Shown here one piece after another: positions 25,011 to 34,267 of a stretch of 50,484 nucleotides of DNA. The stretch's first letter is position 1; every line of letters starts with the position of its first letter. The position numbers and the translations under genes were made by a program. Origin of the DNA: Rhodospirillaceae bacterium Spongia-Bin9 (GTDB lineage: Bacteria; Pseudomonadota; Alphaproteobacteria; Bin65); contig FZLR01000012.1 of NCBI GenBank assembly GCA_900197615.1, positions 1-50,484 of the forward strand. The letters are read 5' to 3'. The notes below the pieces were generated by a model. That model was not told where the DNA came from. It did no database searches and was given only the letters and a program-made list of their open reading frames with translations.

Positions 25011-26013
25011 GGCGCATCCGCGGGTTGAGCAGCGCATAGCTCATGTCGACCAGCAGGTTGATGGCGATGAACAGCACCGCGAAAGTCAGGACGAGGCCCT
25101 GGATCAGCGGCAGATCCCGGTTGATGACGGCGTCGATGGCCATGTTGCCGATGCCGGGATAGGAGAAAATCTTCTCGACCAGCACCGTGCCGCCGACCAG
25201 GAAGGTGAACTGGACGCCGGTGAGCGTCACCGTCGGCACCAGCGCGTTGCGCAGGGCTTCCCGGCAGACGATGCGCGCCCGGGAGAAGCCCTTCACCCGC
25301 GCCATCAGGATGTAGTCCTGGGTCATCGCCTCGGCGATCGAGGTCTTGAGCACCCGCGCGATAATGGCCGCCAGCGGCAGGGCCAGGGCGAAGGCCGGCA
25401 GCACCGTGTGCAGCAGGACCGATCCGAAGGCGTCGAAGCGCAGGCGCAGCAGGCTCTCGATCAGCAGGAAACCGGTTGCGCCCCGGAAGCCGACATCGTG
25501 GCCGATCCGGCCGGAGATCGGCAGCCCGTCGAGGGCGAAGACGACGACGAACAGGATGAACAGCAGCGCCCACAGGAAATCCGGGATCGCGAGGATGAAG
25601 CCGGCCGCGCCGTCGACCGCCGCCTCGCCGGGCCGGCCGCGCCAGTAGGCGCCGGCAACCGCCATCGCGCCGCCCAGCCCGACCGCGACCAGCATGGCGA
25701 CCAGGCACAGTTCGATCGTCACCGGCAGGCGGCCGAGCACCAGCTCCATCACGTCCTGGCGCATGGAAATGGAGGTGCCGAAATTGCCGCCGGCAAGGTC
25801 CTGCAGATAGTAGACGAACTGGAGGGCGATGCTCTCGTCCAGCCCATAGAGCCGGCGCAATTCGGCGATGTCCCGCTCGGTCGCGCCCGGCCCGATCAGC
25901 ATGGCGATGGGATCGCCCGGCACGACGCGCAGCAGCACGAACACGATCGCCGCAACGCCGAACAGGGTCGGGATCGCCAGAAGCAGCCGGCGGAGCAGGA
26001 AGGACCAGGACAT
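25003..26013 (-). CDS. Dipeptide-type ABC transporter permease (DppB/OppB)
   Basis: A 336-residue permease with the OppB family start (LLRRLLLAIPTLFGVAAIVFVLLR-type first membrane segment, residues 7-30) and PGDPIAMLIGPGATERDI. The coupling loop is DYILMARVKGFSRARIVCREALRNA. Five further membrane segments follow. It lies 292 bp downstream of the binding-protein gene. No clear ribosome-binding site precedes ATG 26013. Confidence 0.92.
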   Translation of the reverse strand: MSWSFLLRRLLLAIPTLFGVAAIVFVLLRVVPGDPIAMLIGPGATERDIAELRRLYGLDESIALQFVYYLQDLAGGNFGTSISMRQDVMELVLGRLPVTIELCLVAMLVAVGLGGAMAVAGAYWRGRPGEAAVDGAAGFILAIPDFLWALLFILFVVVFALDGLPISGRIGHDVGFRGATGFLLIESLLRLRFDAFGSVLLHTVLPAFALALPLAAIIARVLKTSIAEAMTQDYILMARVKGFSRARIVCREALRNALVPTVTLTGVQFTFLVGGTVLVEKIFSYPGIGNMAIDAVINRDLPLIQGLVLTFAVLFIAINLLVDMSYALLNPRMRHG

Positions 26014-26108
26014 GGGTCAGCGGGTCAGCGCGGTGTTCGCAATCGGTCGGTCCGGCGGCGTCCCTGGCTCCGAGAAGCGGCACTCCGCCAAGCCATTCGG
26101 CAATTATC

Positions 26109-26132
26109 CTTCCCCCGCTTCAGCGGGGGAAG
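26109..26132. repeat. Perfect hairpin in the gap after the binding-protein gene
   Basis: CTTCCCCCGCT (26109-26119) pairs perfectly with AGCGGGGGAAG (26122-26132) around a two-base loop. It lies between the binding-protein stop and the permease start, in a position to stabilise the upstream mRNA or reduce readthrough. No T-run is present. Confidence 0.8.
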
Positions 26133-26228
26133 TCCCGGAGCGAAGCGCAGGGGATGGGGGCACGGTTCCGGTCCGACGGGAATTTCCTTGCGGCAATGCG
26201 CGTCCGGCGACGCGCGACCCCCACCTGA

Positions 26229-26252
26229 CCTCCCCCTCTCGAGAGGGGGAGG
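26229..26252. repeat. Perfect 24-bp palindrome in the same gap
   Basis: Bases 26229-26252 are a perfect palindrome centred on CTCGAG (half site CCTCCCCCTCTC). With the hairpin at 26109-26132 it occupies most of the 292-bp space between the binding-protein and permease genes. The sequence between them (26133-26228) has no gene. Confidence 0.8.
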
Positions 26253-26305
26253 GATAGGAACAGCGCGTTGAGTTGTCTCACTGCGAAATCGGCGAATCCC
26301 CGCTC

Positions 26306-27850
26306 CTACCCCTTCGACATGGCCTGGGGCAGGACGAAGTTGGCGAAGTGGCCCTTGAACTTCAGGCCCGTCTTGAACACCACCGGCTGGACCTGCTGAT
26401 AGAGCGGGAAGACATAGGCCTTTTCGGCGATATAGCGGTTGACCTTCTGCCAGCCGGCAATCCGCTTGGCCTCGTCCTTCTCGCCCCACAGCGGGCCGAT
26501 CATGCCGTCGAGGTCCTTGGTGTCCCAGGTCGAGTGCGGCGACGGGCCGAACATGGCGTGGCCGGTCGAGGTCGTGGGGTCGCCGATCGAGTTGCCCCAG
26601 TTGTAGAAGGCTGCCGGGGCGAGCTTGTCCTGGGCGCGCAGTTCGAAATGCTTGGCGACCTCGTAGACCTCGATCTCGGCCCGGATGCCGACCTTGCGCC
26701 ACATGCCGACGATGGCCTGGATGACGTCGTAATCCTTGGCGATGTAGCCGCGGGTCGTCTGGATCTTGAACGTGACCGGCTTGTCCTTGGAAAAACCGGA
26801 CTTGGCGAGCAGCGCCGCCGCGCCCTTGGGATCGTAAGGCGTCTTCACGTCCGGATCGAAGCCGGTATAGGGCGGCGCCAGCAGGGTCTCGATCGGCACG
26901 CCGTAGCCGCGCAGCAGCCTGTCGACGATCGCCTTCTTGTCGACCGCCATCACCGCCGCCTTGCGCACGTTGATATCGGTCATCGGCGCGACATCGTTGA
27001 AGAAGATCATGGCGATGTCGGAGACCGGCGTCGCGACGCCTTCCAGGCCGTCCTTCGCCCGCAGCCGGTCGTATTCCTCGAACGGGATGTTGAGGGTGAG
27101 GTCCGAGCGGCCGCTTTCGATCTCGGCGATGCGGGCTGCCGGATCGGTCACGAACTTGAACACGACCGTCTTGAAGGCCGGCTGGTCGCCCCAGTAGGCG
27201 GGGTTGGCCTTGAGGCGCACGAAGGAGCCGCGCTGGAATTCGTCCACCGTGTAGGGGCCGGAGCCCATCGGCTGCTTCTCGAAGCCCGCCTTGCCGACTT
27301 TCTTGTAGTGGTGCGGCGGCAGGACATAGGCGGTCAGGAAGGCCATCCACTTGAACAGGTCCGGCGTATATTGCTTGACGTCGCCGGTGACGACGTTGCC
27401 CTCGGCCTTCAGGTTGGCGACCGAGGCCCAGACGAAGGATACCGGATTGCCGGTCTTCGGGTTGGCGACGCGCTGCAGGTTCCAGACGATGTCCTGCGCC
27501 GTGACCGGCGTGCCGTCCGACCATTTGGCGCCCTGGCGCACTTCCATGCGGATCTTCGTCTTGTCGTCGTTCCAGCCCCACTCGGTCAGCAGGCCGGGCC
27601 GGAAGCTCAGGTCGGCGTTCTGGTCGACATACTGGTCGAAGACGCATTTGTAGATCGACATGAGCTGCGGATTGACCGAGGACAGGCCGGTCGTCGGGTC
27701 CCAGGCCGGCAGCGGCACATGGTAGGCGATGGTGAGCGTGTCGCCGATCGCCGCCGCCGCGGCACGGTTGAACAGCAGCGAGCCGAGGCCGGTCGCAGCG
27801 CCGGCCGCACCGGCCGATTGCAGGAACTGCCTGCGGTCGAGATGGGTCAT
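26306..27850 (-). CDS. Dipeptide-type ABC transporter substrate-binding protein
   Basis: A 514-residue periplasmic binding protein of the SBP5 (DppA/OppA) family. The N-terminus has a twin-arginine-type signal: DRRQFLQSAGAAGAA, with cleavage after the Ala run near 34. GAKWSDGTPVTAQDIVWNLQR and GSGPYTVDEFQRGSFVRLKANPAYWG are family landmarks (each a separate block near residues 104 and 195). Export folded through Tat is likely. The ligand class is peptides, opines, glycosides or other small solutes; the following CoA ligase suggests a carboxylate. The ATG has a strong GGAGGAAA site. Confidence 0.92.
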   Translation of the reverse strand: MTHLDRRQFLQSAGAAGAATGLGSLLFNRAAAAAIGDTLTIAYHVPLPAWDPTTGLSSVNPQLMSIYKCVFDQYVDQNADLSFRPGLLTEWGWNDDKTKIRMEVRQGAKWSDGTPVTAQDIVWNLQRVANPKTGNPVSFVWASVANLKAEGNVVTGDVKQYTPDLFKWMAFLTAYVLPPHHYKKVGKAGFEKQPMGSGPYTVDEFQRGSFVRLKANPAYWGDQPAFKTVVFKFVTDPAARIAEIESGRSDLTLNIPFEEYDRLRAKDGLEGVATPVSDIAMIFFNDVAPMTDINVRKAAVMAVDKKAIVDRLLRGYGVPIETLLAPPYTGFDPDVKTPYDPKGAAALLAKSGFSKDKPVTFKIQTTRGYIAKDYDVIQAIVGMWRKVGIRAEIEVYEVAKHFELRAQDKLAPAAFYNWGNSIGDPTTSTGHAMFGPSPHSTWDTKDLDGMIGPLWGEKDEAKRIAGWQKVNRYIAEKAYVFPLYQQVQPVVFKTGLKFKGHFANFVLPQAMSKG

Positions 27851-27908
27851 GGTTTCCTCCCTGTGATTTTGTCGGTTCGGCAGGGGCCGGCCTATTCGGC
27901 GGCTCCGA

Positions 27909-29171
27909 TCACGATACCGGGGCCGGGGCGCTCTCGGCCCAGCGTTTCATGAGCGTGTTGGACGGTTGCGTCTCGTCGAGCATCTTGTCCGCGGTCGCCC
28001 GGCCGGCAGCCGGCAGGTCCGCTGCGTCGAGCATGCCGATCTGGACCAGGACCGAGGCTTGATCCCAGTAGATATGCTCGTGATACAGCTTCGGCCCGCG
28101 GAAGTTGATGATCGCGACCAGCGGGATGCGCACCCGTTTGCCGGTCGGCGCCACGCCGGGCAGCATCCAGTCGATCTCCCGGTCGTGGGTGAATTCGAAA
28201 ATCATCTCGTCGACCACCCGGTCGGCGCCGACGGTGCGCGACACCGGGATCAATGCCGTATCGTCCGGGTTCGCGTTGACGAAATGGTTCTTGTAGAAGC
28301 GGTGCAGCTCGGTAAAGCCGACGCCGCCGGTCATGGTCGGGATGTGGTTGACGTAGGGCTGCGCCACCATCGTCGCCATCGTGGCGTCGACGTCCCGGGT
28401 CGCGAACTCGTAATAGCAGTGCATGTCCCACAGATGCTCGAGGTCGTAGCCCGGCCCCATCGTGCCGCGCAGGAGCGCAATGGTGCGCGAATGCGCCATG
28501 CCGGCCGCCGCCTTGTCGTAGCTGTCGCGGAAGCGGTTGGCGAAACCGTGGGGCGCGCCTTCGTAGACGTTGACCAGCACATGGTCCTTATCGGCGAAGG
28601 CCTCGCGGATCTGCTCGACTGCCGCCATCGGGACATGCTCGTCCGCGCCGCCGAAATGCAGCACCGTCGGGCAATCGATCCTGTCCTTGAGGTCAAGCTG
28701 CTGCTCGATGCGCACGCCGTAATAGCTCGCCGCCGCCGCGACGCCGCAATGGGCCGCCGCCCGGTAGGCCAGCGCGCCGCCCAGGCAATATCCCAGCGCC
28801 GCAACCTGGGTGGCGCCGCCCTTGCCCTGGCCCTTCACCGCGTCCATGCCCTTGAGATGCTCGACGGTCGCGGTCATGTCTTCGACCGCCTTGGCGAAAT
28901 CGAACCGGCCGAAATAGTCGAAGGCCTTCGTCCGGTCGGCATCGGAATAGCCGAGATCGACTCGCGCCTCCATGCGATGGAACATGTCCGGCGCGAGGAC
29001 GACATAGCCCTCTTCCGCAAAATAATCGCAGGTCGCGCGGATCGATTCGTTCACGCCGAAGATTTCCTGCAGGATCATCAGCCCCGGCCCCTTACCGCCC
29101 TCCGGCAAGGCCAGATAGCCCTGGAATGTGCCGCCGTCCCCGGCGGAAATGTCGATGAATTCGCCGGCCAT
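27909..29171 (-). CDS. Dienelactone hydrolase fused to an NTF2/SnoaL-like domain
   Basis: Residues 1-235 are an alpha/beta hydrolase of the dienelactone hydrolase family. The nucleophile is Cys in GYCLGGALAYRA, the acid is in GGADEHVPMA, and the His in YEGAPHGFANRF. Residues 250-410 form a second domain resembling SnoaL/NTF2-type cyclase folds (FTELHRFYKNHFVNANPDD; DEMIFEFTHDREIDWMLPG). Together they suggest hydrolysis of a lactone or ester, perhaps with ring rearrangement. It lies 58 bp upstream of the binding-protein gene on the same strand, so it probably opens the catabolic run. ATG 29171 has GGGAGGAA at good spacing. Confidence 0.85.
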   Translation of the reverse strand: MAGEFIDISAGDGGTFQGYLALPEGGKGPGLMILQEIFGVNESIRATCDYFAEEGYVVLAPDMFHRMEARVDLGYSDADRTKAFDYFGRFDFAKAVEDMTATVEHLKGMDAVKGQGKGGATQVAALGYCLGGALAYRAAAHCGVAAAASYYGVRIEQQLDLKDRIDCPTVLHFGGADEHVPMAAVEQIREAFADKDHVLVNVYEGAPHGFANRFRDSYDKAAAGMAHSRTIALLRGTMGPGYDLEHLWDMHCYYEFATRDVDATMATMVAQPYVNHIPTMTGGVGFTELHRFYKNHFVNANPDDTALIPVSRTVGADRVVDEMIFEFTHDREIDWMLPGVAPTGKRVRIPLVAIINFRGPKLYHEHIYWDQASVLVQIGMLDAADLPAAGRATADKMLDETQPSNTLMKRWAESAPAPVS

Positions 29172-29367
29172 ATCGTTCCTCCCGATCCGCTGCGGCTGTG
29201 TCAGCAGCGCGGCGGCTTGCCGATGCAATGGTATGGCCGGATCATAGCCCGCCGGTCCGGCGGTGGCGAGGGTCGCCGCGCCCGGCGGTCGCCGCCATGC
29301 AGCGTCCGGGACGGCGCAAACAATGATCCGGGAATGCCGGAACGGAGGAGGCGCGCGGTTCCGCCGA

Positions 29368-30543
29368 CTACTCTTCTTTCTTGCCCGACGTTTCCGCGTC
29401 GCCAGCCGGCTTGGCCGCCGCATCGTCCGCCGCTTCGCCGTCTCCGGCCTTTTCCTTCGGCGCGGGTTTCAGGATGTCGGCCATGGTGTAGCGCATGAAG
29501 CGGGTCACGGTGGAGGAGACCTTGTAGGTCCAGCCGGCCGTCCGCGCGTTGATTGCTTCGGCCTCCTTGCGGACCGCGTCGGCCGCTTTCAGATCGGAGC
29601 CCTCTTTCGGCTTTTCCTTGAGGAGCGCCGATTCGTCGACGCCGGCCTCGAAGGTCATCCAGTATTTGTCGTCCTCATCGGGCTTGCCGGTCCGGGCCAG
29701 CTTCGCGATGACGACCAGGCCGTCGAAGGTCCGGAAAACGGCGCGGCCTGCGGCCTTGCCGGCAAAATCGACCTCGCCGGCCGGCTTGACATCCTCCAGC
29801 GTCAGGTTGTCGAGGCTCTCGCTGATATAGCGCAGGAAGCGCTCGCCCTTGATCTCGCGGCCTTCCGGCTTGTTGCGCAGCGTGAATTCGGCGTCCGCGG
29901 GTTTGTCCTTGCCGACGATAACCTCTTCGGTTCCGGCGCCGGTCTGGACGACCTTGCCGATCCGGCCGGTCTTGACGTCGAATATGCTGCGGTCCAGCCA
30001 GTCGCCGATCTCGGCGGCCAGTTTCGGGTCGCCGACGGCGAGCCAGCTCTGCTTGTCGTCCGGCAGGCGGACGTAGACCAGCGAACGGCCGAACAGGATT
30101 TCCTTGGAATTGCTCTTGCCGACGATCACGTCGGCCACCGTCTTGTCGCCCGTGAATGCGGTCAGCCGCTTGGACGACGCGCCCTTCCCGGCCGGGTCCT
30201 CCAGATCCAGCTTGTCGTAGCGCGCCGGGTCGCTCGTCTTGCGCTCGAACTGCTTCAGTTGCGAGAGGGATACCAGCGCCTCTTTCACCCTGGCGAAGGT
30301 CGCCGGATAGCCGCCCTTCTCCCGGGCGACCCATTTGCCGGCCTTGCGCTCCAGCGTAAAGCTCTTGCCTTCGGCGGTAACGCGGATGCGGTCCACGGCG
30401 TTGACCGCCCCGGCGTCGAGCGCCGGGAAGAACCGGGCGCCGGCCGACGGGGCCGCCGCATCGGTACCCGGCCGCAGCGCTATGGCGCCGGCAATCAGCG
30501 CGGCGGTAATGCCGGTGAGGACCAGGAAGCCGGTTTTGTTCAT
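29368..30543 (-). CDS. DUF4340 domain protein
   Basis: A 391-residue protein with one N-terminal membrane anchor (FLVLTGITAALIAGAIAL) and a large periplasmic DUF4340 region: GKWVAREKGGYPATFARVKEAL and LFGRSLVYVRLPDDKQSWLAVGD. The C-terminus is Lys/Ala/Asp-rich and disordered. DUF4340 genes usually accompany GldG-type ABC systems, as here, 44 bp after gldG. Function unknown. ATG 30543 (MNKTGFLV) fits a membrane anchor better than the upstream start at 30567. Confidence 0.85.
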   Translation of the reverse strand: MNKTGFLVLTGITAALIAGAIALRPGTDAAAPSAGARFFPALDAGAVNAVDRIRVTAEGKSFTLERKAGKWVAREKGGYPATFARVKEALVSLSQLKQFERKTSDPARYDKLDLEDPAGKGASSKRLTAFTGDKTVADVIVGKSNSKEILFGRSLVYVRLPDDKQSWLAVGDPKLAAEIGDWLDRSIFDVKTGRIGKVVQTGAGTEEVIVGKDKPADAEFTLRNKPEGREIKGERFLRYISESLDNLTLEDVKPAGEVDFAGKAAGRAVFRTFDGLVVIAKLARTGKPDEDDKYWMTFEAGVDESALLKEKPKEGSDLKAADAVRKEAEAINARTAGWTYKVSSTVTRFMRYTMADILKPAPKEKAGDGEAADDAAAKPAGDAETSGKKEE

Positions 30544-30587
30544 GATGGCATGGTCATTGTGGGGCAATCCCGTTTCGAACGGCGCAA

Positions 30588-32537
30588 TCAGGCGGTTTCA
30601 TAACGCCGCCGCCGGCGCCGCGCGCGCCAGATGGCGACCAGGATAGCGAGCACGGCGATGACCAGCGGGATCAGCGCGATGTTGAAAAATTTGGTGCGCG
30701 CTTCCAGCGCATCTACATCCGCGCGCAGGCTGGCGAGCACGGCGCGCTGCTCCTGCCGGACGGCGATGAACTTGGCCAGATAGCCGCCCAGGGTTTCCTG
30801 CTGAGCCTCGGTCAGGACGGTCTTGCCGTCCTCGCTCGCCGACCTGGCGTCTGCGATTTTTTTCTGCAGGCCCTCCAGCTCGCGCGCCAGCTCCAGTTGC
30901 TTGGCCCGCAGCTTATCCTGGGACGCCTTGCGCAGGTCCTCGACCACGGTAAACGGCCGGGCGGGTGCGCCGCGCCCGCGCAGCCCGGCCAGCGGGTTTG
31001 CGCCCGTCAGGTCGTCCAGCGCATTGACAACGAAATCGGCATTGTTGGCGAACGGCGTGTAAACCGCGCCCTCGCCGACAGTCGACGTTTGCGCCCAGAA
31101 ACCGGTTTCCAGGAAATCGGCATCGGCGACCAGGATGAGGTTCAGCGGCTTTTGCGTCCGGGCGATGTGCGCCGGTTTCGCGGCTTTCTTGCCGTCATCC
31201 TTTTCCGCCTTTTCCCCGGTTTCCTTTTTCTCGGCGTCCTCTTTCTTGGCATCGGGGTCGACAGGCCGTCCCTCGGGGAAGGCGGTGGCCGCGTCGCCGG
31301 TCACGCGCACCGCCAGCGACAGTTTCCTGTTGCCCGGCGCGTAGGTGCGGTAGAGGTCGAGCAGGTCCGGCTCCTGCCGGTAATCCACCGCCTTGCGCAC
31401 CATCGCGACGTCGGTCGTCGTCGCCAGCGGCGTAACGGTCGTCCCGCCGCCCTCGGCCTTGGCCAAATGGCCGGGTATGCCGAAGATCAGCAGCTTGATC
31501 CGGGCGGTGACCGGGTCGCCGGCGTTCAGGTCCGGTTCGCTGAGTTGCACATAGGCGATGTTCGGAACCTTGTAGACGCGGCCCTGCTGGCGAAACTCCA
31601 TCTCGATGGCGCGCCTGGCGTCGGTCGCCACGGCAGCGCTGTCGTAGGCGACGCCCCAGGCCTTCAGCAGCTTCGGCAGGTCGGAGCCGGGCGGGACCGG
31701 CCCGGCGCCCATGAAGGTCCGGCGGCGCGGGGCGGACAGCGGCACCGGATCCACCATGACCAGGGCCTTGCCGCCCTTCAGGACATACTGGTCGATGGCG
31801 TAGAGGGTCTTGTCCGACAGGCGCTGCGGATGGAAGATCATCAGCACGTCGATATTGTCCGGGATACTGTCCTTGCTCTCGTCGATCGTCTCGACGTCGA
31901 ACAGTTTCTTGATCTCGTTCATGACCGGCCAGGGCTGCTGCATGCCGCCCTGCATGCTGAAGGTGCCGTCGATCGGCAGGCCGGCGATCAGGCCGACCGT
32001 CTTCTTCTTCACGCCCAGGCTGTGGACCAGCCGGGTGATGTCGTATTCGATGAAACGCTGACGGTTCGGATGGAAGAAGGCGATCTTTTCCTCCTCATCC
32101 ACCGTGTTGGTGCCGGCGAGGCCGAAATAGACGACCTCGCCGCTGGCGTCGATCGGAACGCCTTCCATGCCATAGGCCGCGGCCTTGTCCTCATCCACCG
32201 AATAGGGCTCGGGCCGGTAGGTCTCCAACCGGATCTTGCCGTTCGACAGCGCAACATACCGGTTGAGCAGGTTGCGCACCCGGGCCGTAGCCGCGCCGTA
32301 ACTCGGCACCCGCTCGACCAGCGACGGCGACAGGAACAGGCGTAGCACGATCGGTTCCTGCAGCGACTTCAGCACCCTCCCGGTGCCCGCAGAAAGGGTG
32401 AATTCCCTGTCGGCGGTCAGATCGGCCGAAACGTTGCGAGCCGCGTTGCCGACAAAGGCGTTGAAGGCGAACAGGAAGACGAAGGCGACGATCAGGGTTG
32501 CGACCGTCAGGTTGCGCCGCTCGTTGAAGAACGCCAT
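30588..32537 (-). CDS. GldG-like auxiliary protein of an ABC system
   Basis: A 649-residue protein with a first membrane helix at 12-30, a large extracytoplasmic region and a last helix near 615-640 followed by a basic tail (RARRRRRRYE). REFTLSAGTGRVLKSLQEPIVLRLF and the middle LIAGLPIDGTF and VLMIFHPQ motifs mark the ABC_transp_aux/GldG family. Residues about 425-465 are a Lys/Glu/Asp-rich insert. It begins 3 bp after the permease stop. In Bacteroidetes, GldA-GldF-GldG support gliding; here a role in envelope transport is more likely. Confidence 0.87.
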   Translation of the reverse strand: MAFFNERRNLTVATLIVAFVFLFAFNAFVGNAARNVSADLTADREFTLSAGTGRVLKSLQEPIVLRLFLSPSLVERVPSYGAATARVRNLLNRYVALSNGKIRLETYRPEPYSVDEDKAAAYGMEGVPIDASGEVVYFGLAGTNTVDEEEKIAFFHPNRQRFIEYDITRLVHSLGVKKKTVGLIAGLPIDGTFSMQGGMQQPWPVMNEIKKLFDVETIDESKDSIPDNIDVLMIFHPQRLSDKTLYAIDQYVLKGGKALVMVDPVPLSAPRRRTFMGAGPVPPGSDLPKLLKAWGVAYDSAAVATDARRAIEMEFRQQGRVYKVPNIAYVQLSEPDLNAGDPVTARIKLLIFGIPGHLAKAEGGGTTVTPLATTTDVAMVRKAVDYRQEPDLLDLYRTYAPGNRKLSLAVRVTGDAATAFPEGRPVDPDAKKEDAEKKETGEKAEKDDGKKAAKPAHIARTQKPLNLILVADADFLETGFWAQTSTVGEGAVYTPFANNADFVVNALDDLTGANPLAGLRGRGAPARPFTVVEDLRKASQDKLRAKQLELARELEGLQKKIADARSASEDGKTVLTEAQQETLGGYLAKFIAVRQEQRAVLASLRADVDALEARTKFFNIALIPLVIAVLAILVAIWRARRRRRRYETA

Positions 32538-32540
32538 CGC

Positions 32541-33284
32541 CTATGCCCCCTTCTTGAGGTCGAGGACCAGGACGGTCGCGAACAGGAACACGCCGATCAC
32601 CGAGAGGAAATAGAGCAGGTTGCGCAGGTCGATGACGCCTTTGCGCATTTCGGCGAAATGGTTGAGGAAGCTGAAGGAGGAGACGAGCTCGACGGAGCCC
32701 GCGGGCAGCAGTTCGCGGATCGGGCCGAGCACGACTTCTGCGCCCGCCATCGAAAAGACAAAGCAGACGATGGCCGCCAATACGAAAGCGATAACTTGGT
32801 TCTTGGTCGTCGCCGACAGGCAGGAGCCGATGGCGAGATAGCCGCCGGCCATCAGGAAACTGCCGATATAGCCGGCGATAATCGGGCCGTGGTCCGGCGC
32901 GCCGAGCGTCGCCACGGTGATCCAGATCGGGAAGGTCAGCGCCAGCGCGATGCCCGCGAACAGCCAGGCCGCCAGGAATTTCCCCATAACGGCGTGCCAG
33001 GTCGCGATGGGCAGGGTGAACAGCAATTCCACTGTGCCGGTCTTGCGCTCCTCGGCCCACAGCCGCATGGCGATGGCCGGCATCAGGAACAGGTAGACCC
33101 ACGGATGGAACACGAAGAAAGCGTCCAGGTCTGCCTGGTTGCGCTGGAAGAAGCTGCCGAAGAAGAACGTCATCGCCCCGGCCAGAGCCAGAAAGACGAT
33201 CAGGAAGACATAGGCGACGGGGCTGGCGAAATAGCCGGCGAATTCTCGCCTGAAGACGACGGCGACGGTGCGCGCGGCGGTCAT
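32541..33284 (-). CDS. ABC-2 type permease, GldF-like
   Basis: A 247-residue permease with six hydrophobic segments. The first part RREFAGYFASPVAYVFLIVF and the ERKTGTVELLFTLPI coupling region are typical of ABC-2/GldF proteins. ATG 33284 overlaps the ATPase stop by 4 bp. It forms the membrane channel with the ATPase and GldG-like protein on either side. Confidence 0.9.
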   Translation of the reverse strand: MTAARTVAVVFRREFAGYFASPVAYVFLIVFLALAGAMTFFFGSFFQRNQADLDAFFVFHPWVYLFLMPAIAMRLWAEERKTGTVELLFTLPIATWHAVMGKFLAAWLFAGIALALTFPIWITVATLGAPDHGPIIAGYIGSFLMAGGYLAIGSCLSATTKNQVIAFVLAAIVCFVFSMAGAEVVLGPIRELLPAGSVELVSSFSFLNHFAEMRKGVIDLRNLLYFLSVIGVFLFATVLVLDLKKGA

Positions 33285-34267
33285 CGGGCGGCCTCCCTTC
33301 CGGTATCCCCGCCGGCCGCGGCCCCGCCGGCCGCGATCTTGCCGGTCGTGATCTCGCGGAACACGTCGTCCAGCCGGCCCTGTTCCAGGCGCATCTCGTC
33401 GACCTCCCAGCGATGTTCGGTGACATAGGCGCTGACCGTCGGGAGGACGGCGGCGCCGTCGCGCGGGATCACCCTGAAGGACGGCATATCCGTTTCGCCG
33501 TCTTCTTCGACCTTGAGCACGCCCTCCAGCCGGGCGAGGCCGGCGCGTTCGGCCGATGGCGGCAGGGCGCGGGTGCGCAGGGTGACGGTGTTGTGGCGCT
33601 GCGCCAGGGCTTCGAGTTCGGCGGGGGTGCCGTCCGCCAGCAACCGCCCCTGGGCGATGATCATCGCCCGGCTGCACACGGCGTGGACCTCCTCGAGGAT
33701 ATGGGTGGAAATCACGATGGCCTTGTCCGGCGCCATCTCGTCGATCACCTGGCGCACATGGTGCTTCTGGTTCGGGTCCAGGCCGTCGGTCGGCTCGTCC
33801 AGGATCAGGACGTCCGGATCGTGCAGCAGGGCCTGGGCAAGGCCGACCCGCCGGGTAAAGCCCTTGGACAGGGTCTCGATCGGCTGGTCGAGTACCGCGG
33901 ACAGCTGCGCCATGTCGACGACCCGGTCCACGGCCTTCGCCCGGTCGGCGCCGCTCAGGCCCCGGCTGGCGCCGATAAAGTTCAGAAAGCCGCGCGCCGT
34001 CATGTCGGCATAGAGCGGCGCGCCCTCCGGCAGATAGCCGATGCGCCTCTTGGCGGCGATGGCGGCATGGCGGATGTCGTGGCCGCAGACCGCGGCCGTG
34101 CCCGATGTCGGCGCCAGGAAGCCGGTGATCATCTTCATGGTCGTCGACTTGCCGGCGCCGTTCGGGCCGAGGAAGCCGAGCACCTCGCCTTTCGCCACCG
34201 AGAAGGAGACGTCGTCGACCGCGCGGATCGGGCCGAAATGCTTGGTAAGCGACTGAACTTCGATCAT
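33281..34267 (-). CDS. ABC transporter ATPase, GldA/CcmA-like
   Basis: Walker A GPNGAGKSTTMKMI, signature TLSKGFTRRVGLAQALL (LSKG variant of LSGG), Walker B VLILDEPTDGLDPNQ and switch STHILEEV. The extra C-terminal 90 residues form the usual GldA/NatA regulatory tail. I start at ATG 34267 (MIEVQSLTKHFG); the longer TTG start at 34276 adds three residues. It is the first gene of the four-gene Gld-like operon that ends with DUF4340. Confidence 0.9.
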   Translation of the reverse strand: MIEVQSLTKHFGPIRAVDDVSFSVAKGEVLGFLGPNGAGKSTTMKMITGFLAPTSGTAAVCGHDIRHAAIAAKRRIGYLPEGAPLYADMTARGFLNFIGASRGLSGADRAKAVDRVVDMAQLSAVLDQPIETLSKGFTRRVGLAQALLHDPDVLILDEPTDGLDPNQKHHVRQVIDEMAPDKAIVISTHILEEVHAVCSRAMIIAQGRLLADGTPAELEALAQRHNTVTLRTRALPPSAERAGLARLEGVLKVEEDGETDMPSFRVIPRDGAAVLPTVSAYVTEHRWEVDEMRLEQGRLDDVFREITTGKIAAGGAAAGGDTGREAAR

